From NCBI RefSeq assembly GCF_945957265.1, contig NZ_CAMFKO010000001.1, forward strand, positions 1 through 64,000: a DNA stretch of 64,000 bases. The letters are read 5' to 3'. This DNA comes from an uncultured Dechloromonas sp. Its GTDB lineage: Bacteria > Pseudomonadota > Gammaproteobacteria > Burkholderiales > Rhodocyclaceae. The position numbers and the translations under genes are program-made. Under the pieces are notes generated by a model. The model did no database searches and was not told where the DNA came from. It saw only the letters and a list, made by a program, of their open reading frames with translations. This document shows positions 28,460 to 38,268 of this stretch, one piece after another; position 1 is the first letter of the stretch, and each line of letters begins with the position of its first letter.

Positions 28460-29127
28460 CCCGACTGGATGCGCAGGGTTCGTCCGCAACGGGCGGCGAT
28501 CGCCTCGTCGTGGGTGACGAGCAGCAAGGTCGTTCCCTGGCGGGCGTTGAGGTCGAACATCAGTTCGATGATCTGGCTGCCGGTTGCCGCATCGAGATTG
28601 CCGGTCGGCTCGTCGGCGAGGATCAGGCCGGGGTTCGGCGCAAAGGCGCGGGCCAGCGCGACGCGCTGCTGCTCGCCGCCGGAGAGGTGCTTGGGATAGT
28701 GCTTCAGGCGGTGACCGAGGCCGACACGCTCCAGCCATCCGCGCGCCGTCTCCGCCGCGCCGGCCGCTCCCGCCAGCTCGAGCGGCAGCATCACGTTCTC
28801 CAGCGCCGTCAGCGACGGCAGCAGCTGGAAGGACTGGAAGACAAAGCCGAGCAAGCGGCCGCGCAGCCTGGCCAGCCGGTCTTCGTCCAGCGCATTCAGG
28901 GACACGCCGTCGAGCCGGACCTCGCCCGCACTCGGCGCATCCAGGCCGGCGAGCAGGCCGAGCAGGGTGGACTTGCCGGACCCCGAGGCGCCGACGATGG
29001 CCACCGTTTCGCCCGGCATGACCGAAAAGGAAATATCCTGCAGAATCGTCAGCGGCGCGCCGCCGTTATCGACGGTCTTGCCCAATCCCGAGACGTTCAC
29101 CACCGGTTTATCTGCCATGCGGCCCAT
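28444..29127 (-). CDS. ybbA: ABC transporter ATP-binding protein, YbbA/LolD type
   Basis: 227 residues from the ATG at 29127, chosen for the AAGGACAGG just upstream; ATG 29118 is an alternative. It has Walker A GASGSGKSTLL, signature LSGGEQQRVALARAF, Walker B LILADEPTGNLD and the switch His in LLVTHDEA. LolD-type ATPases pair with FtsX-like permeases in lipoprotein sorting or envelope stress. The next-door tesA in divergent orientation matches the enteric ybbA/tesA pair, but no permease gene (ybbP) follows here. Confidence 0.88.
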   Translation of the reverse strand: MGRMADKPVVNVSGLGKTVDNGGAPLTILQDISFSVMPGETVAIVGASGSGKSTLLGLLAGLDAPSAGEVRLDGVSLNALDEDRLARLRGRLLGFVFQSFQLLPSLTALENVMLPLELAGAAGAAETARGWLERVGLGHRLKHYPKHLSGGEQQRVALARAFAPNPGLILADEPTGNLDAATGSQIIELMFDLNARQGTTLLLVTHDEAIAARCGRTLRIQSGQLTG

Positions 29128-29731
29128 CCTGTCCTTCTGCCTGTTCGTGTTTGCCCTGCTCTGCCTGCCGCTGCCGGCCCAGGCAGCGGGGACCATCCTG
29201 ATCGTCGGCGACTCGCTCTCCGCCGGCTACGGCATCCGCCCCGAGCAGGCCTGGCCTGCCCTGCTCGGCAAGCGATTGTCCGAAAAACGACTCGATTATA
29301 GCGTCGCCAACCTGTCGATCTCCGGCGAGACCACCGCCGGCGGCCGCTCCCGCCTCGCCGCCGCGCTCAAGGCCCACCGGCCGGCGCTCGTCGTCATCGC
29401 CCTCGGCGCCAACGACGGCCTGCGCGGCCTGCCGCTGGGCCAGATGCGCGACAACCTGAATGCCATGATCGATGCCTCGCGCGCCAGCGGCGCCAGGGTG
29501 GCGCTGGCCGGCATGCGCCTGCCGCCCAACTACGGCCCTTACGCCGACGACTTCCGGCGCAGCTTTGCCGAGATCGCCAAGGCGAAGAAGACGCCGCTGG
29601 TCGACTTCCTGCTCGAGCCGGTGGCCGCCCAGGCCCGCTATTTCCAGCCGGATAACCTGCACCCGGTGGCCGAGGCGCAGCCCCTGATCCTCGACCACGT
29701 CTGGCCGACCCTGCTCCCCTTGCTAAAATAG
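29117..29731 (+). CDS. tesA: Arylesterase / multifunctional thioesterase TesA
   Basis: 204 residues with a signal peptide (MRPILSFCLFVFALLCLPLP, cleavage after AQA). SGNH hydrolase blocks are complete: GDSLSAGYG (Ser), SGETTAGG, GANDGLRG (Asn) and DNLHPVAEAQ (Asp and His). It acts in the periplasm on acyl esters, thioesters or lysophospholipids. Its start overlaps the first 11 bp of the divergent ybbA. mnmH begins 4 bp after its stop. Confidence 0.93.
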   Translation: MRPILSFCLFVFALLCLPLPAQAAGTILIVGDSLSAGYGIRPEQAWPALLGKRLSEKRLDYSVANLSISGETTAGGRSRLAAALKAHRPALVVIALGANDGLRGLPLGQMRDNLNAMIDASRASGARVALAGMRLPPNYGPYADDFRRSFAEIAKAKKTPLVDFLLEPVAAQARYFQPDNLHPVAEAQPLILDHVWPTLLPLLK

Positions 29732-29735
29732 CGGG

Positions 29736-30797
29736 ATGAAACGCTCCAACCCCACCGTGGCCGACCTCGCGGCCTACGACGAGATCATCGACGTCCGCTC
29801 CCCGGCCGAATTCGCCGAAGACCATATTCCGGGGGCGATCAATTGCCCGGTGCTGGACAACGACCAGCGCGCCCAGGTCGGCACGCTGTACAAGCAGGTT
29901 TCGCCCTTCGAGGCCAAGAAGCTCGGCGCCGCGCTGGTTTCCGAAAACATCGCCCGCCACCTGAAGGAACGCTTCCTGGATCGGCCGAAAAGCTGGAAAC
30001 CCCTGATCTGCTGCTGGCGCGGCGGCGACCGCAGCGGCTCGATGACCACCGTCTTCCGCGCCATCGGCTGGGCGGCCGGGCAACTGGACGGCGGCTACAA
30101 GTCCTGGCGCGGCCACGTCATCGCGCAACTCGCCGCCTTGCCGGCGCAATACCGCTTCATCGTCCTCTGCGGCGCCACCGGCAATGCCAAGACGCGCATC
30201 CTGCAGGCGCTGGGCGAGCGGGGAGCGCAGATTCTCGACCTGGAAACGCTGGCCAGCCACAAGGGTTCGGTACTCGGCATCCTGCCCGACCAGCCGCAGC
30301 CTTCGCAAAAGGCCTTCGAAACGGCGCTGCTGGCGTCGCTGTCGGGACTTGACCCGCAACGCCCGGTGTTCGTCGAGGCGGAAAGCCGCAAGATCGGCAA
30401 CCTGCACGTTCCGGAAGCCCTGATCGAGCGTATCCGGCATGGCGACTGCGTGACGGTCGACGCCACGCTCGACGCCCGCGTCGATTTCCTGCTCAAGGAT
30501 TACGACTACTTTCTCGGCCGCCCGGAACTGCTGGTTTCACGGCTCGACGTCCTGCGCTCGCAGCACAGCCGGGAAACCATCGCGCACTGGCATGAACAGG
30601 TCAGCAGCGGCGACTGGCCAGCGCTGGTGCACGAACTGCTCGAACTGCACTACGACCCCTTGTACCACCGCTCGCAACACAACAACTTCACCGGCATGCA
30701 GGATCCGGAGGCCTTTGCCACCGACGACCTGTCGCCCGCCGGCATCGCCCGGCTGGCCGACGCCATCGCTCAGTCGCGCACGGCGCAGACGGCCTGA
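29736..30797 (+). CDS. mnmH: tRNA 2-selenouridine/geranyl-2-thiouridine synthase
   Basis: 353 residues. MnmH replaces sulfur with selenium at the wobble uridine of tRNA-Lys, -Glu and -Gln through a geranylated intermediate. The N-terminal rhodanese domain (1-~130) has the catalytic Cys in CCWRGGDRSGSM (~93). A P-loop, LCGATGNAKTRIL, is at ~146-158. The C-terminal domain ends with HYDPLYHRSQ. The selenium donor enzyme SelD is not encoded in this window. It converges with the methyltransferase gene, with a 28-bp overlap. Confidence 0.94.
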   Translation: MKRSNPTVADLAAYDEIIDVRSPAEFAEDHIPGAINCPVLDNDQRAQVGTLYKQVSPFEAKKLGAALVSENIARHLKERFLDRPKSWKPLICCWRGGDRSGSMTTVFRAIGWAAGQLDGGYKSWRGHVIAQLAALPAQYRFIVLCGATGNAKTRILQALGERGAQILDLETLASHKGSVLGILPDQPQPSQKAFETALLASLSGLDPQRPVFVEAESRKIGNLHVPEALIERIRHGDCVTVDATLDARVDFLLKDYDYFLGRPELLVSRLDVLRSQHSRETIAHWHEQVSSGDWPALVHELLELHYDPLYHRSQHNNFTGMQDPEAFATDDLSPAGIARLADAIAQSRTAQTA

Positions 30798-31282
30798 CGC
30801 ATGGCCGGCTTCGGGCTGTCGACGTAGCCTTCCTCGAAGGCCACCTCCCGCAAGCCGGCAGCCGCGGCGATCTCCCGCAATTCGCCGGGGCGGAGCAGGA
30901 ATTCCGGATTCGACGGCTTGCCGTAGGCCGCGTTGCCGAGCATGAAGGTCTCGTAGATCAACACGCCGCCGGGCGCCAGCAAGGCCAGCAGGTCGGGCAG
31001 GCGCGGCCGCCACAGGTAGTTGGTGACGACGATGCCGGCGTAGCGGCGGCCGGCCAGGGGCCATGCCCCGCCTTCCAGGTCGAGCCGGCCGGCTTCGATG
31101 CCGGCACAGCCGTCCAGGCCGGCGATGGCCGCCGCATCGCGGTCGACGGCATGCACCGCATACCCCCTGGCGGCCAGCCAGCGGGCGTGGCGGCCGCTGC
31201 CGCAGGCCAGGTCGAGGACAGCACCGGCTGCCGGAATCCGCTCGCCATGCCGCAACACCCAGGGGGAAGGCGGTATGATCAT
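30770..31282 (-). CDS. Class I SAM-dependent methyltransferase
   Basis: About 170 residues from ATG 31282; starts at 31309 or 31318 are possible and none has a clear ribosome-binding site. Motif I is VLDLACGSGRHARWLAARG, followed by the acidic post-I VDRD and the motif IV-like GIVVTNYLWRP. It resembles small TehB/UbiE-like methyltransferases of unknown substrate. Confidence 0.8.
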   Translation of the reverse strand: MIIPPSPWVLRHGERIPAAGAVLDLACGSGRHARWLAARGYAVHAVDRDAAAIAGLDGCAGIEAGRLDLEGGAWPLAGRRYAGIVVTNYLWRPRLPDLLALLAPGGVLIYETFMLGNAAYGKPSNPEFLLRPGELREIAAAAGLREVAFEEGYVDSPKPAMRQAVCAVRD

Positions 31283-31558
31283 CGGGTTTTCATTCGTGGG
31301 GATGGGCATGTCGGGCATCGTGGTCGTGGCGGAAAACGGAATGGGAAGATACCAGCAAGCGGTCAGCGCAGGCCAGCGTCGGGCCGGGTGCCAACCCCCC
31401 GATCGCGCCATGCCCTACGGACGGATCTGCGGCAGTCGCCGATCCTCGCTTGCAGCCTGGAAAATTAGCCAATAACCCTATCTGGATCAATGACAATGCA
31501 GGGCGCCTGTGAGAAAATGACGCACTGCACAATAACAGCCTAACACGAGGGGCTTGCC

Positions 31559-34276
31559 ATGCTGGAACAGCACTATCTCACCGCGCTTTTCGAACCGAAA
31601 TCGGTCGCCGTGATCGGCGCCTCGGACCGTGAAAACTCGGTCGGCAACATCATCTTCAAGAACATCCTCAGCTCGGGCTACAAGGGCCGGCTCTACGCCA
31701 TCAATCCCAAGCACGAGACCATCCAGGGCCAGCAGGCCTACAAGTCGATCGAGGAAATCGGCGCCCGCGTCGAGCTGGCGGTCATCGCCACCCGCGCCCA
31801 GACCGTGCCCCACCTGATCGAGCAGTGCGGCCGCAGCGGCGTGCGCAACGTCATCGTGATCACCGCCGGCTTCTCCGAATCCGGCCACGTCGGCGCCGCC
31901 ATCGAGCGCAAGATGCTCGAGATCGCCCGCTCCTACAACGTCCGCATCCTCGGCCCGAACTGCCTGGGCATCATCCGCCCCGAACTCGGCCTCAACGCCA
32001 CCTTCGCCAAGATCACCGCCAAGGCCGGCAACCTGGCCCTCGTCTCGCAATCCGGCGCCATGTGCTCGGCGGTGCTCGACTGGGCCAAGGCCAACGACGT
32101 CGGCTTCTCGTCGGTGATCTCCATCGGCATGACCGCCGACGTCGATTTCGGCGAAATCCTCGACTACCTGATCTACGACAGCCGCACCCACTACATCCTG
32201 ATGTACGTGGAAGGCATCCGCAACGCCCGCCGCTTCATGAGCGCGCTGCGTTCCGCCGCCCGCATCAAGCCGATCATCCTGCTCAAGGCCGGCCGCCACG
32301 AGGCCGGCGCCATGGCCACCGCCACCCACTCCGGCATGGCCGCCGTGTCCGACACCGTGTTCGACGCCGCCGTGCGCCGCGCCGGCGTCGTCCGCGTGCA
32401 GAACGTCGGCCAGCTGTTCTACGCCGCCAAGGCACTGGCTTCCAAGTTCCGCCCGCAGGGCAACCGCCTGGCCATCATCACCAACGGGGGCGGTCCGGGC
32501 GCCATGGCCGCCGACCGTGCCGGCGACCTCGGCATCCCGCTGGCCGAACTGACCAACGAGACGATGGCCGTGCTCAACAAGGCCATGCCGACCAACTGGT
32601 CGCACGCCAACCCCATCGACATCGGCGGCGATGCGACGCCCGAGCGTTACCGCGACGCCATCATGGCCGTCACCCACGACGCCAACGTGGATAGCACCTT
32701 GGTCATGCTGTCGCCGCAGGCGATGACCGACCCGCTCGGCGTTGCCAAGGCGATCATCGAAGTGGCCGACAAGCTGAACCGCTCGCTGATCTGCTGCTGG
32801 ATGGGCGAGGACCAGGTGCGCGAGGGCCGCAAGCTGCTCGAGGAGAACGGCATCCCGGCCTTCCGCATGCCGGAGACGGCGATCGAGCTGTTCCACCACA
32901 TCTCCAAGTACTACCGCAACCAGAAGCTGCTGCTGCAGACGCCGGAACCGACCCGCCAGCACGGCCGCCCCGAGGCCGAAGGCGCCAAGATGCTGATCGA
33001 GGCCCTGCTCGCCGAGCGGCGCAAGGTGCTGTCCGAGATGGAATCGAAGGCCATCCTGCGCGCCTTCAAGGTGCCGGTGGCGCAGACCATGGTCGCCCGC
33101 ACCGCCACCGAGGCGCTGCTGCTGGCCGAGCAGATCGGCTTCCCGATCGCCATGAAGGTCGATTCGCCGGACCTGCCGCACAAGTCGGACGCCGGCGGCG
33201 TGCGCCTCAACATCGGCAACGCGCCGGCCGTGCGCAACGCCTACCACGACATCATCGACACGGTGCACAAGCGCCGGCCGGACGCCAAGATCAACGGCGT
33301 CTCGATCGAGCCCTTCCTGTCGCGCCCGAACGGCCGCGAGCTGATGATCGGCGTCTTCCGCGACCCGATCTTCGGGCCGGTGATCACCTTCGGCGCCGGC
33401 GGCTTCGACGTCGAGATCTTCTCCGACCGCTCGGTCGCCCTGCCGCCGCTCAACCGCTTCCTGGCCAAGGACCTCATCGACTCGACGCGCGCCGCCAAGA
33501 TTCTCGACCAGTTCCACAACATGCCGCCGGCCGACCGCGAGGCGATCAAGGAAGTGCTGCTCTGCATCTCCGAAATGGTCTGCGAACTGCCGTGGATCCA
33601 GGAACTCGACCTCAACCCGCTGATCGTCGACGAAAACGGCGCCATCGCCGCCGATGCCCGCATCGTCATCGACCATGCCGCCAGCGCCACCGGCGACCGC
33701 TACGCACACATGTCGATCTACCCCTACCCCGTCCATCTCGTCCAGGAATGGCAGATGAACGACGGCCAGGTCGTCACCATCCGCCCGATCCGTCCGGAAG
33801 ACGCCGACATGGAGCAGGAGTTCGTCAAGGCCATGTCCGACGAATCGCGCTACTACCGCTTCATGGACACCCTGCGCGAACTGACGCAGACCATGCTGGT
33901 GCGCTTCACGCAGATCGACTACGACCGCGAAATGGCCCTGGTCGCCACCGTCGCCCTGGAAGTCGAGGACAACGTGGATGGCATCGAACCGCCGGAAAAG
34001 CAGATCGGCGTCGCCCGCTACGTGGTCAATCCGGATGGTGAGTCGGTCGAGTTCGCGCTCGCCGTCGGCGACGACTGGCAGAAGTGCGGCGTCGGCCGCA
34101 AGCTGATGACGGCGCTGATCGAATGCGCCCGCATGAAGGGCTACCGCGCCGTGGTCGGCGACGTGCTGTCGACCAACGCCAAGATGTTCCGCCTGATGAC
34201 CAGCCTCGGCTTCACCATCCACCCGCATCCGGACGACACCGCCGTCAAGCGCGTGGTCAAGCCGCTGACGGGCTGA
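31559..34276 (+). CDS. Pat-type protein lysine acetyltransferase (ACS-like plus GNAT)
   Basis: 905 residues, a three-part protein. First comes a CoA-binding/NDP-forming acyl-CoA synthetase-like region (~8-460; KSVAVIGASDRENSVGN, RILGPNCLGI). Next is an ATP-grasp-like region (~475-700; IAMKVDSPDLPHKSDAGGVR). Last is a GNAT domain (~735-900; QKCGVGRKLMTALIECARMK). This is the architecture of PatZ/Pat enzymes that acetylate acetyl-CoA synthetase and other proteins. The synthetase part has usually lost its original activity. A strong terminator follows. Confidence 0.92.
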   Translation: MLEQHYLTALFEPKSVAVIGASDRENSVGNIIFKNILSSGYKGRLYAINPKHETIQGQQAYKSIEEIGARVELAVIATRAQTVPHLIEQCGRSGVRNVIVITAGFSESGHVGAAIERKMLEIARSYNVRILGPNCLGIIRPELGLNATFAKITAKAGNLALVSQSGAMCSAVLDWAKANDVGFSSVISIGMTADVDFGEILDYLIYDSRTHYILMYVEGIRNARRFMSALRSAARIKPIILLKAGRHEAGAMATATHSGMAAVSDTVFDAAVRRAGVVRVQNVGQLFYAAKALASKFRPQGNRLAIITNGGGPGAMAADRAGDLGIPLAELTNETMAVLNKAMPTNWSHANPIDIGGDATPERYRDAIMAVTHDANVDSTLVMLSPQAMTDPLGVAKAIIEVADKLNRSLICCWMGEDQVREGRKLLEENGIPAFRMPETAIELFHHISKYYRNQKLLLQTPEPTRQHGRPEAEGAKMLIEALLAERRKVLSEMESKAILRAFKVPVAQTMVARTATEALLLAEQIGFPIAMKVDSPDLPHKSDAGGVRLNIGNAPAVRNAYHDIIDTVHKRRPDAKINGVSIEPFLSRPNGRELMIGVFRDPIFGPVITFGAGGFDVEIFSDRSVALPPLNRFLAKDLIDSTRAAKILDQFHNMPPADREAIKEVLLCISEMVCELPWIQELDLNPLIVDENGAIAADARIVIDHAASATGDRYAHMSIYPYPVHLVQEWQMNDGQVVTIRPIRPEDADMEQEFVKAMSDESRYYRFMDTLRELTQTMLVRFTQIDYDREMALVATVALEVEDNVDGIEPPEKQIGVARYVVNPDGESVEFALAVGDDWQKCGVGRKLMTALIECARMKGYRAVVGDVLSTNAKMFRLMTSLGFTIHPHPDDTAVKRVVKPLTG

Positions 34277-34284
34277 CCGTGGAT

Positions 34285-34306
34285 CGCTCCGGATGCGTCC
34301 GGAGCG
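34285..34306. repeat. GC-rich hairpin after the acetyltransferase gene
   Basis: CGCTCCGG and CCGGAGCG flank a 6-nt loop. It sits 9 bp past the gene stop and directly before the main terminator. It may protect the mRNA end. Confidence 0.5.
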
Positions 34307-34310
34307 CCGC

Positions 34311-34347
34311 AAAGCAAAAAGCCGGTCGATGACCGGCTTTTTGCTTT
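34311..34347. terminator. Bidirectional terminator
   Basis: A 17-bp perfect stem (34311-34327 with 34331-34347) and a 3-nt loop contain an A run on one side and a T run on the other. It serves both the acetyltransferase gene and the convergent DUF3460 gene. Confidence 0.93.
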
Positions 34348-34372
34348 GGTTCTGCCTTGAAAATCGCGGCGC

Positions 34373-34582
34373 TTATTCGCCGAAGAAATTCACGTCGTAC
34401 GGGTAGGACTTCTGCGGCACCTTGGAGGCGGCATTGCGCGCCGAGGTATCGACATCCTGCTTCTTGTCCCACCACAGGGCGCGGCCGGCCTTCTGGTCGT
34501 CGACCCACTCCGGATTCTTGGCAAGCATTTCGTTCATCCAATCCTGATGATCGGACGTGTACGTGGTATTGACGTCACCCAT
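34373..34582 (-). CDS. DUF3460 family protein
   Basis: 69 residues, no signal peptide or membrane helix. The pattern FLxxxLxxHPE-like (MNEMLAKNPEWVDDQKAGRA), then LWWDKKQD and VPQKSYPYDV, fits DUF3460. This is a small family found almost only in betaproteobacteria. Function unknown. It shares the strong terminator with the convergent acetyltransferase gene. Confidence 0.88.
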   Translation of the reverse strand: MGDVNTTYTSDHQDWMNEMLAKNPEWVDDQKAGRALWWDKKQDVDTSARNAASKVPQKSYPYDVNFFGE

Positions 34583-34643
34583 TTCGCGACATTCCTCAAG
34601 CTAAACAAGACAATTCCGCGATTCTAGCATGCCGCATCGGCGC

Positions 34644-35927
34644 TCAGGGGTACAAACCGCGGGTCGCCCGCGCCGCCAGCACGCGGCTGCAACCGATGAC
34701 GAATGCCGCCGTGCGCAGCGACAGGCCGCGCTCCCCGGCCAGCTGCCAGATGGCGTCGAAGGCCTCGGTCATGATCCGGTCGAGGCGGGCGTTGATTTCC
34801 TCCTCGCTCCAGAAAAAGCTGGAGAAATCCTGCACCCACTCGAAATAGCTCACGGTCACCCCGCCGGCGTTGGCCAGCACATCGGGAACGACCATCACCC
34901 CCCGTTCGGCGAGGATGGCCTCGGCTTCCGGCGTGGTCGGGCCGTTGGCGCCTTCGACGACGATGCGCGCCGTGACCTGCTCGGCGTTGTAGCGGTTGAT
35001 CTGCGACTCGAGCGCAGCCGGGACCAGGAATTCGCAAGGCAGCGCCCAGAAATCGGTGCTCGGCAGCATTTCCGCGCCCGGCGCGCCGAGCAGCGTGCCG
35101 TTGGCCGCATGAAAAGCCTTCAGGGCCGCCACATCCAGCCCGGCCGGGTTGTAGATCGTGCCGCTGACATCCTGGATGGCGACGATAATCGCCCCGGCCT
35201 GGGCGAACATCCGGGCGCTCGCCTCGCCGACGTTGCCGAAGCCCTGGACGATCACCCGCGCCCCCTCGATCGGCAGGTTCATGCGCCGTGCCGCCTCGCG
35301 CGCCGTGACGAAGACGCCGCGCCCGGTCGCATCCTGCCGCCCGAGCGAACCGCCCAGCGCCAGCGGCTTGCCGGTCACCACCCCGGTCACCGTGCGCCCC
35401 TCGCCCATCGAGTAGGTATCCATCATCCAGGCCATGGTCTGGGCATTGGTGTTCATGTCCGGCGCCGGGATGTCCTTGTCCGGGCCGATCATCGAACTGA
35501 TCTCGCTGGTGTAGCGGCGGGTCAGGCGTTCCAGCTCGGAGGCGTTGAGCTGGCGCGGATCGACCCGGATGCCGCCCTTGGCACCGCCGAAAGGCACGTT
35601 GACCACGGCGTTCTTGATGGTCATCCAGCCGGACAGCGCCATGACCTCGGACAGCGTCACGTCCTGGTGATAGCGGATGCCGCCCTTGCCCGGTCCGCGC
35701 GAGGTGTTGTGATGCACGCGGTAGCCCTCATAGTGGGCGATTTCGCCGCTGTCGAGGCGGATCGGCACATCGACGATCAGCGAGCGCTTGGGCCGGCGCA
35801 GCGTCTCCACCCAGGGCTGCAGCGCCGGTTCGAGCAAGGGCGCCACCTGTTCGACCTGATGCAGGAATATGCGCCAGGGGCCGATGTTCTCGGCGGAAAT
35901 ATACGAAGGCAACTGGGTCTGGGTCAT
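34644..35927 (-). CDS. gdhA: Glutamate dehydrogenase (Glu/Leu/Phe/Val family)
   Basis: 427 residues from [15 protein letters not shown] lies 8 bp before this ATG, so the five-residue longer start is rejected. It interconverts glutamate and 2-oxoglutarate with ammonia. The substrate-binding domain has [10 protein letters not shown] and the catalytic Lys in [14 protein letters not shown] (~110). The nucleotide-binding fold has [15 protein letters not shown] (~225). The size fits the hexameric NAD-type class; cofactor choice is not certain. Confidence 0.93.
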   Translation of the reverse strand: MTQTQLPSYISAENIGPWRIFLHQVEQVAPLLEPALQPWVETLRRPKRSLIVDVPIRLDSGEIAHYEGYRVHHNTSRGPGKGGIRYHQDVTLSEVMALSGWMTIKNAVVNVPFGGAKGGIRVDPRQLNASELERLTRRYTSEISSMIGPDKDIPAPDMNTNAQTMAWMMDTYSMGEGRTVTGVVTGKPLALGGSLGRQDATGRGVFVTAREAARRMNLPIEGARVIVQGFGNVGEASARMFAQAGAIIVAIQDVSGTIYNPAGLDVAALKAFHAANGTLLGAPGAEMLPSTDFWALPCEFLVPAALESQINRYNAEQVTARIVVEGANGPTTPEAEAILAERGVMVVPDVLANAGGVTVSYFEWVQDFSSFFWSEEEINARLDRIMTEAFDAIWQLAGERGLSLRTAAFVIGCSRVLAARATRGLYP

Positions 35928-36229
35928 GGCTACACCTTTCATACACCAAGCGTCATCGGGGTGGCATTGCCGCCGGCCGCCATCGCAGCGGCGCTGACTA
36001 CGCGCTCGACGACCATGCGATACAAAGGATAACCGCCCGCAGGCGACATGAAAACCGGCACCAGCGCGGCAGCCGCCGCCGAATGCCCAGTCGGCATGCG
36101 CCCGGCGACGAACGACTGCTTGTTTCCCGCCTCATACGGAACGCCCCTCTTTTGCCTCGGCAACTGGCGCAGCCACCTGCCCAGAGGTTATGCTTTGCCA
36201 CTTCATCCCATAACCGGAGAGAGACAAAC
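35928..36229. other. Divergent intergenic region, 302 bp
   Basis: Separates gdhA (minus) and the aminotransferase gene (plus). A TTATGCT at 36188-36194 could be a -10 element for the plus-strand gene, and GGAGAGAG at 36216-36223 is its ribosome-binding site. No other structure is evident. Confidence 0.45.
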
Positions 36230-37360
36230 GTGAGCGCCCTGCTGCCCCACCCCGATCCCGATGGCCTGCTTGAATACTCGGTGGTCTATACCGACCGCGC
36301 CCTGAATCACATGTCGCAACGCTTCCAGGGGGTGATGAGAGACATCTCGCGCCTGCTGAAAAAGGTCTACAACGCACATGCGGCTGTCGTCGTCCCCGGT
36401 AGCGGCACGTTCGGCATGGAAGCCGTCGCCCGCCAGTTCGCCAACGACCGGAAAGTGCTGGTCATCCGCAATGGCTGGTTCAGCTTCCGCTGGACGCAGA
36501 TTCTCGAGATGGGAAAGATTCCCGCCGAAAGCATCGTGATGAAGGCGCGCCAGGTCGGCAGCGGCGCCCAGGCGCCCTTCGCCCCGGCCCCCATCGAGGA
36601 GGTCGTGGCGGCCATTCGCCAGCACCGGCCGGCCGTCGTCTTCGCGCCGCATGTCGAAACGGCATCCGGCATGATCCTGCCCGACAGCTACATCAAGGCA
36701 GTCGGCGCTGCGGTACGCGAGGTCGGCGGCCTGTTCGTGCTCGACTGCATCGCCTCGGGCACGGTCTGGGTCGACATCGCGGCGAGCAACGTCGACGTCC
36801 TGATCAGCGCCCCGCAGAAGGGCTGGAGCGCCTCGCCCTGCTGCGCCCTGATCGCCCTCGGCGAACGCGCCCGTGCCCGCATCGACGAGACGACGAGCAG
36901 CAGCTTCGCCTGCGATCTGAAAAAGTGGCTGCAGATCATGGAAGCCTTCGAAAACGGCGGCCACGCCTACCATGCGACGATGCCCACCGACGCCCTGGCG
37001 GCGGTGCGCGACGTCATGCTGGAAACCGAAGCCTACGGTTTCGACAAGGTCTGCCGGGAACAACACGAACTCGGCCGTCAGGTCCGCGAGCTGCTCGAAT
37101 CCCGCGGCTTCCCCAGCGTTGCGGCCGAGGGCTTCAAGGCGCCCGGCGTCGTCGTCAGCTACACCGCCGACCCGGACATCCAGTCGGGCAGGAAATTCAT
37201 CGCCCAGGGTTTCCAGACGGCGGCCGGCGTTCCGCTGCAATGCGACGAACCGCCCGAGTTCCGCACCTTCCGGGTCGGCCTTTTCGGCCTGGACAAGCTG
37301 CACCATCCGGAACGCACCGTCGCCCATCTCGCCCGGGCGCTGGATTCGCTCGCGGGCTGA
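36230..37360 (+). CDS. Class V aminotransferase (alanine-glyoxylate type)
   Basis: 376 residues from a GTG start preceded by CCGGAGAGAG. It is a PLP enzyme of fold type I. VVPGSGTFGMEAVARQF is the phosphate-binding segment, VLDCIASGTVWVDI holds the PLP-ring Asp, and the Schiff-base Lys is in LISAPQKGWSASPCC (~198). Relatives are alanine-, serine- or 2-aminoethylphosphonate transaminases using glyoxylate or pyruvate; the exact substrate is not readable. Divergent from gdhA. Confidence 0.87.
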   Translation: MSALLPHPDPDGLLEYSVVYTDRALNHMSQRFQGVMRDISRLLKKVYNAHAAVVVPGSGTFGMEAVARQFANDRKVLVIRNGWFSFRWTQILEMGKIPAESIVMKARQVGSGAQAPFAPAPIEEVVAAIRQHRPAVVFAPHVETASGMILPDSYIKAVGAAVREVGGLFVLDCIASGTVWVDIAASNVDVLISAPQKGWSASPCCALIALGERARARIDETTSSSFACDLKKWLQIMEAFENGGHAYHATMPTDALAAVRDVMLETEAYGFDKVCREQHELGRQVRELLESRGFPSVAAEGFKAPGVVVSYTADPDIQSGRKFIAQGFQTAAGVPLQCDEPPEFRTFRVGLFGLDKLHHPERTVAHLARALDSLAG

Positions 37361-37389
37361 AAAAAAGACAGCGCGGTTCGCGCCGCGCT
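37361..37389 (-). terminator. Terminator of the DUF1684 gene
   Basis: AGCGCGG (37370-37376) pairs with CCGCGCT (37383-37389). On the minus strand it is followed shortly by a run of T. It lies between convergent genes. Confidence 0.75.
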
Positions 37390-37405
37390 TCCTCCACCCC
37401 GGAGA

Positions 37406-38185
37406 TCAGGCTTTTCCGGCGTATTTCTTCTCGCCGGCCGGCAGCTCGAACGGCAACCAGTTTTCCGGTGGCGGCAAGGGACAGGTGGCAAACGGCGTAA
37501 ACGCGCAGGGCGGATTGTAGGCACGATTGAAATCCAGCCGGATGCGCCCGTCTTCCGGCAGCGGCACCTTCAGGAAGCGCCCGGCGCCGTAGCTTTCCTT
37601 GCCGCTGGTCCGGTCGCGAAAGACGAAGAAAACCTCGCGCTCGCCGACCGACATCGGCAGCAGGGCCACCGCCTGGCCGGCATGCTCGAATACGGCGCGG
37701 TGCGCAACGCTGACCGTCTTCAGGTCGCCGCTGACGTTGGGCACCTCCATGACCAGCGGCGGATCGATGTTCTCCCAGGCGGCGTCGACCACCCAGGCGG
37801 CGTCGAACGGAAAGTACGCCAGCCCGGCGAAGGGTGCGCGACGCGCCCATTCGCGATCGCGCAAGCGTACCGCCAGCTGTCCTTCGCGATCGACGACAAA
37901 AAAGGAAAGATGGCCCACATCGACCACCGTCGGCGCCCCGTCGAGGTCCGTCCGGAGGACCTGCTCCGGCCCGTCTGCCGGCTGCCAGCGCAGCTCTTCC
38001 GCCTCCCAGACGATTGCCCCCTGCTCGGGAAGCCCCGCCGGCAGGACGACTTCGGCATCCTCGGCGGAACCGACGCGATTGATGCCCGGCTGCAGCCAGA
38101 ACAGGCCGATCAGCCCCAGCCAGCTCGATGGGGCGGCCAGTTCGGCCTGGCGCTCGCGCTGCCAGATTTCGAGATCATTTACCAT
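37406..38185 (-). CDS. DUF1684 family protein
   Basis: 259 residues, no signal peptide. The diagnostic C-terminal text is LDFNRAYNPPCAFTPFATCP followed by PPPENWLP and AGEKKY. An N-terminal WLGLIGLFWLQPG block is also typical. The family is widespread in bacteria with no known activity. A beta-rich fold is likely. Confidence 0.88.
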   Translation of the reverse strand: MVNDLEIWQRERQAELAAPSSWLGLIGLFWLQPGINRVGSAEDAEVVLPAGLPEQGAIVWEAEELRWQPADGPEQVLRTDLDGAPTVVDVGHLSFFVVDREGQLAVRLRDREWARRAPFAGLAYFPFDAAWVVDAAWENIDPPLVMEVPNVSGDLKTVSVAHRAVFEHAGQAVALLPMSVGEREVFFVFRDRTSGKESYGAGRFLKVPLPEDGRIRLDFNRAYNPPCAFTPFATCPLPPPENWLPFELPAGEKKYAGKA

Positions 38186-38268
38186 TGATTACAATTCCCT
38201 TGTTTTCCGTATCCGCTTCGATCCGTTATTCGCTTAACCTGAGCACTTTCACGACAAGGAGCACCTTC

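Noticed and set aside
31490-31558. Possible FNR-type site (ATCAA half) before the acetyltransferase gene
   Set aside because: Only one half-site matches TTGAT-N4-ATCAA; the other half shares just two bases.
35939-36163. 74-codon minus-strand frame between gdhA and the aminotransferase gene
   Set aside because: No ribosome-binding site, low-complexity Ala-rich sequence, and it occupies the divergent promoter region.
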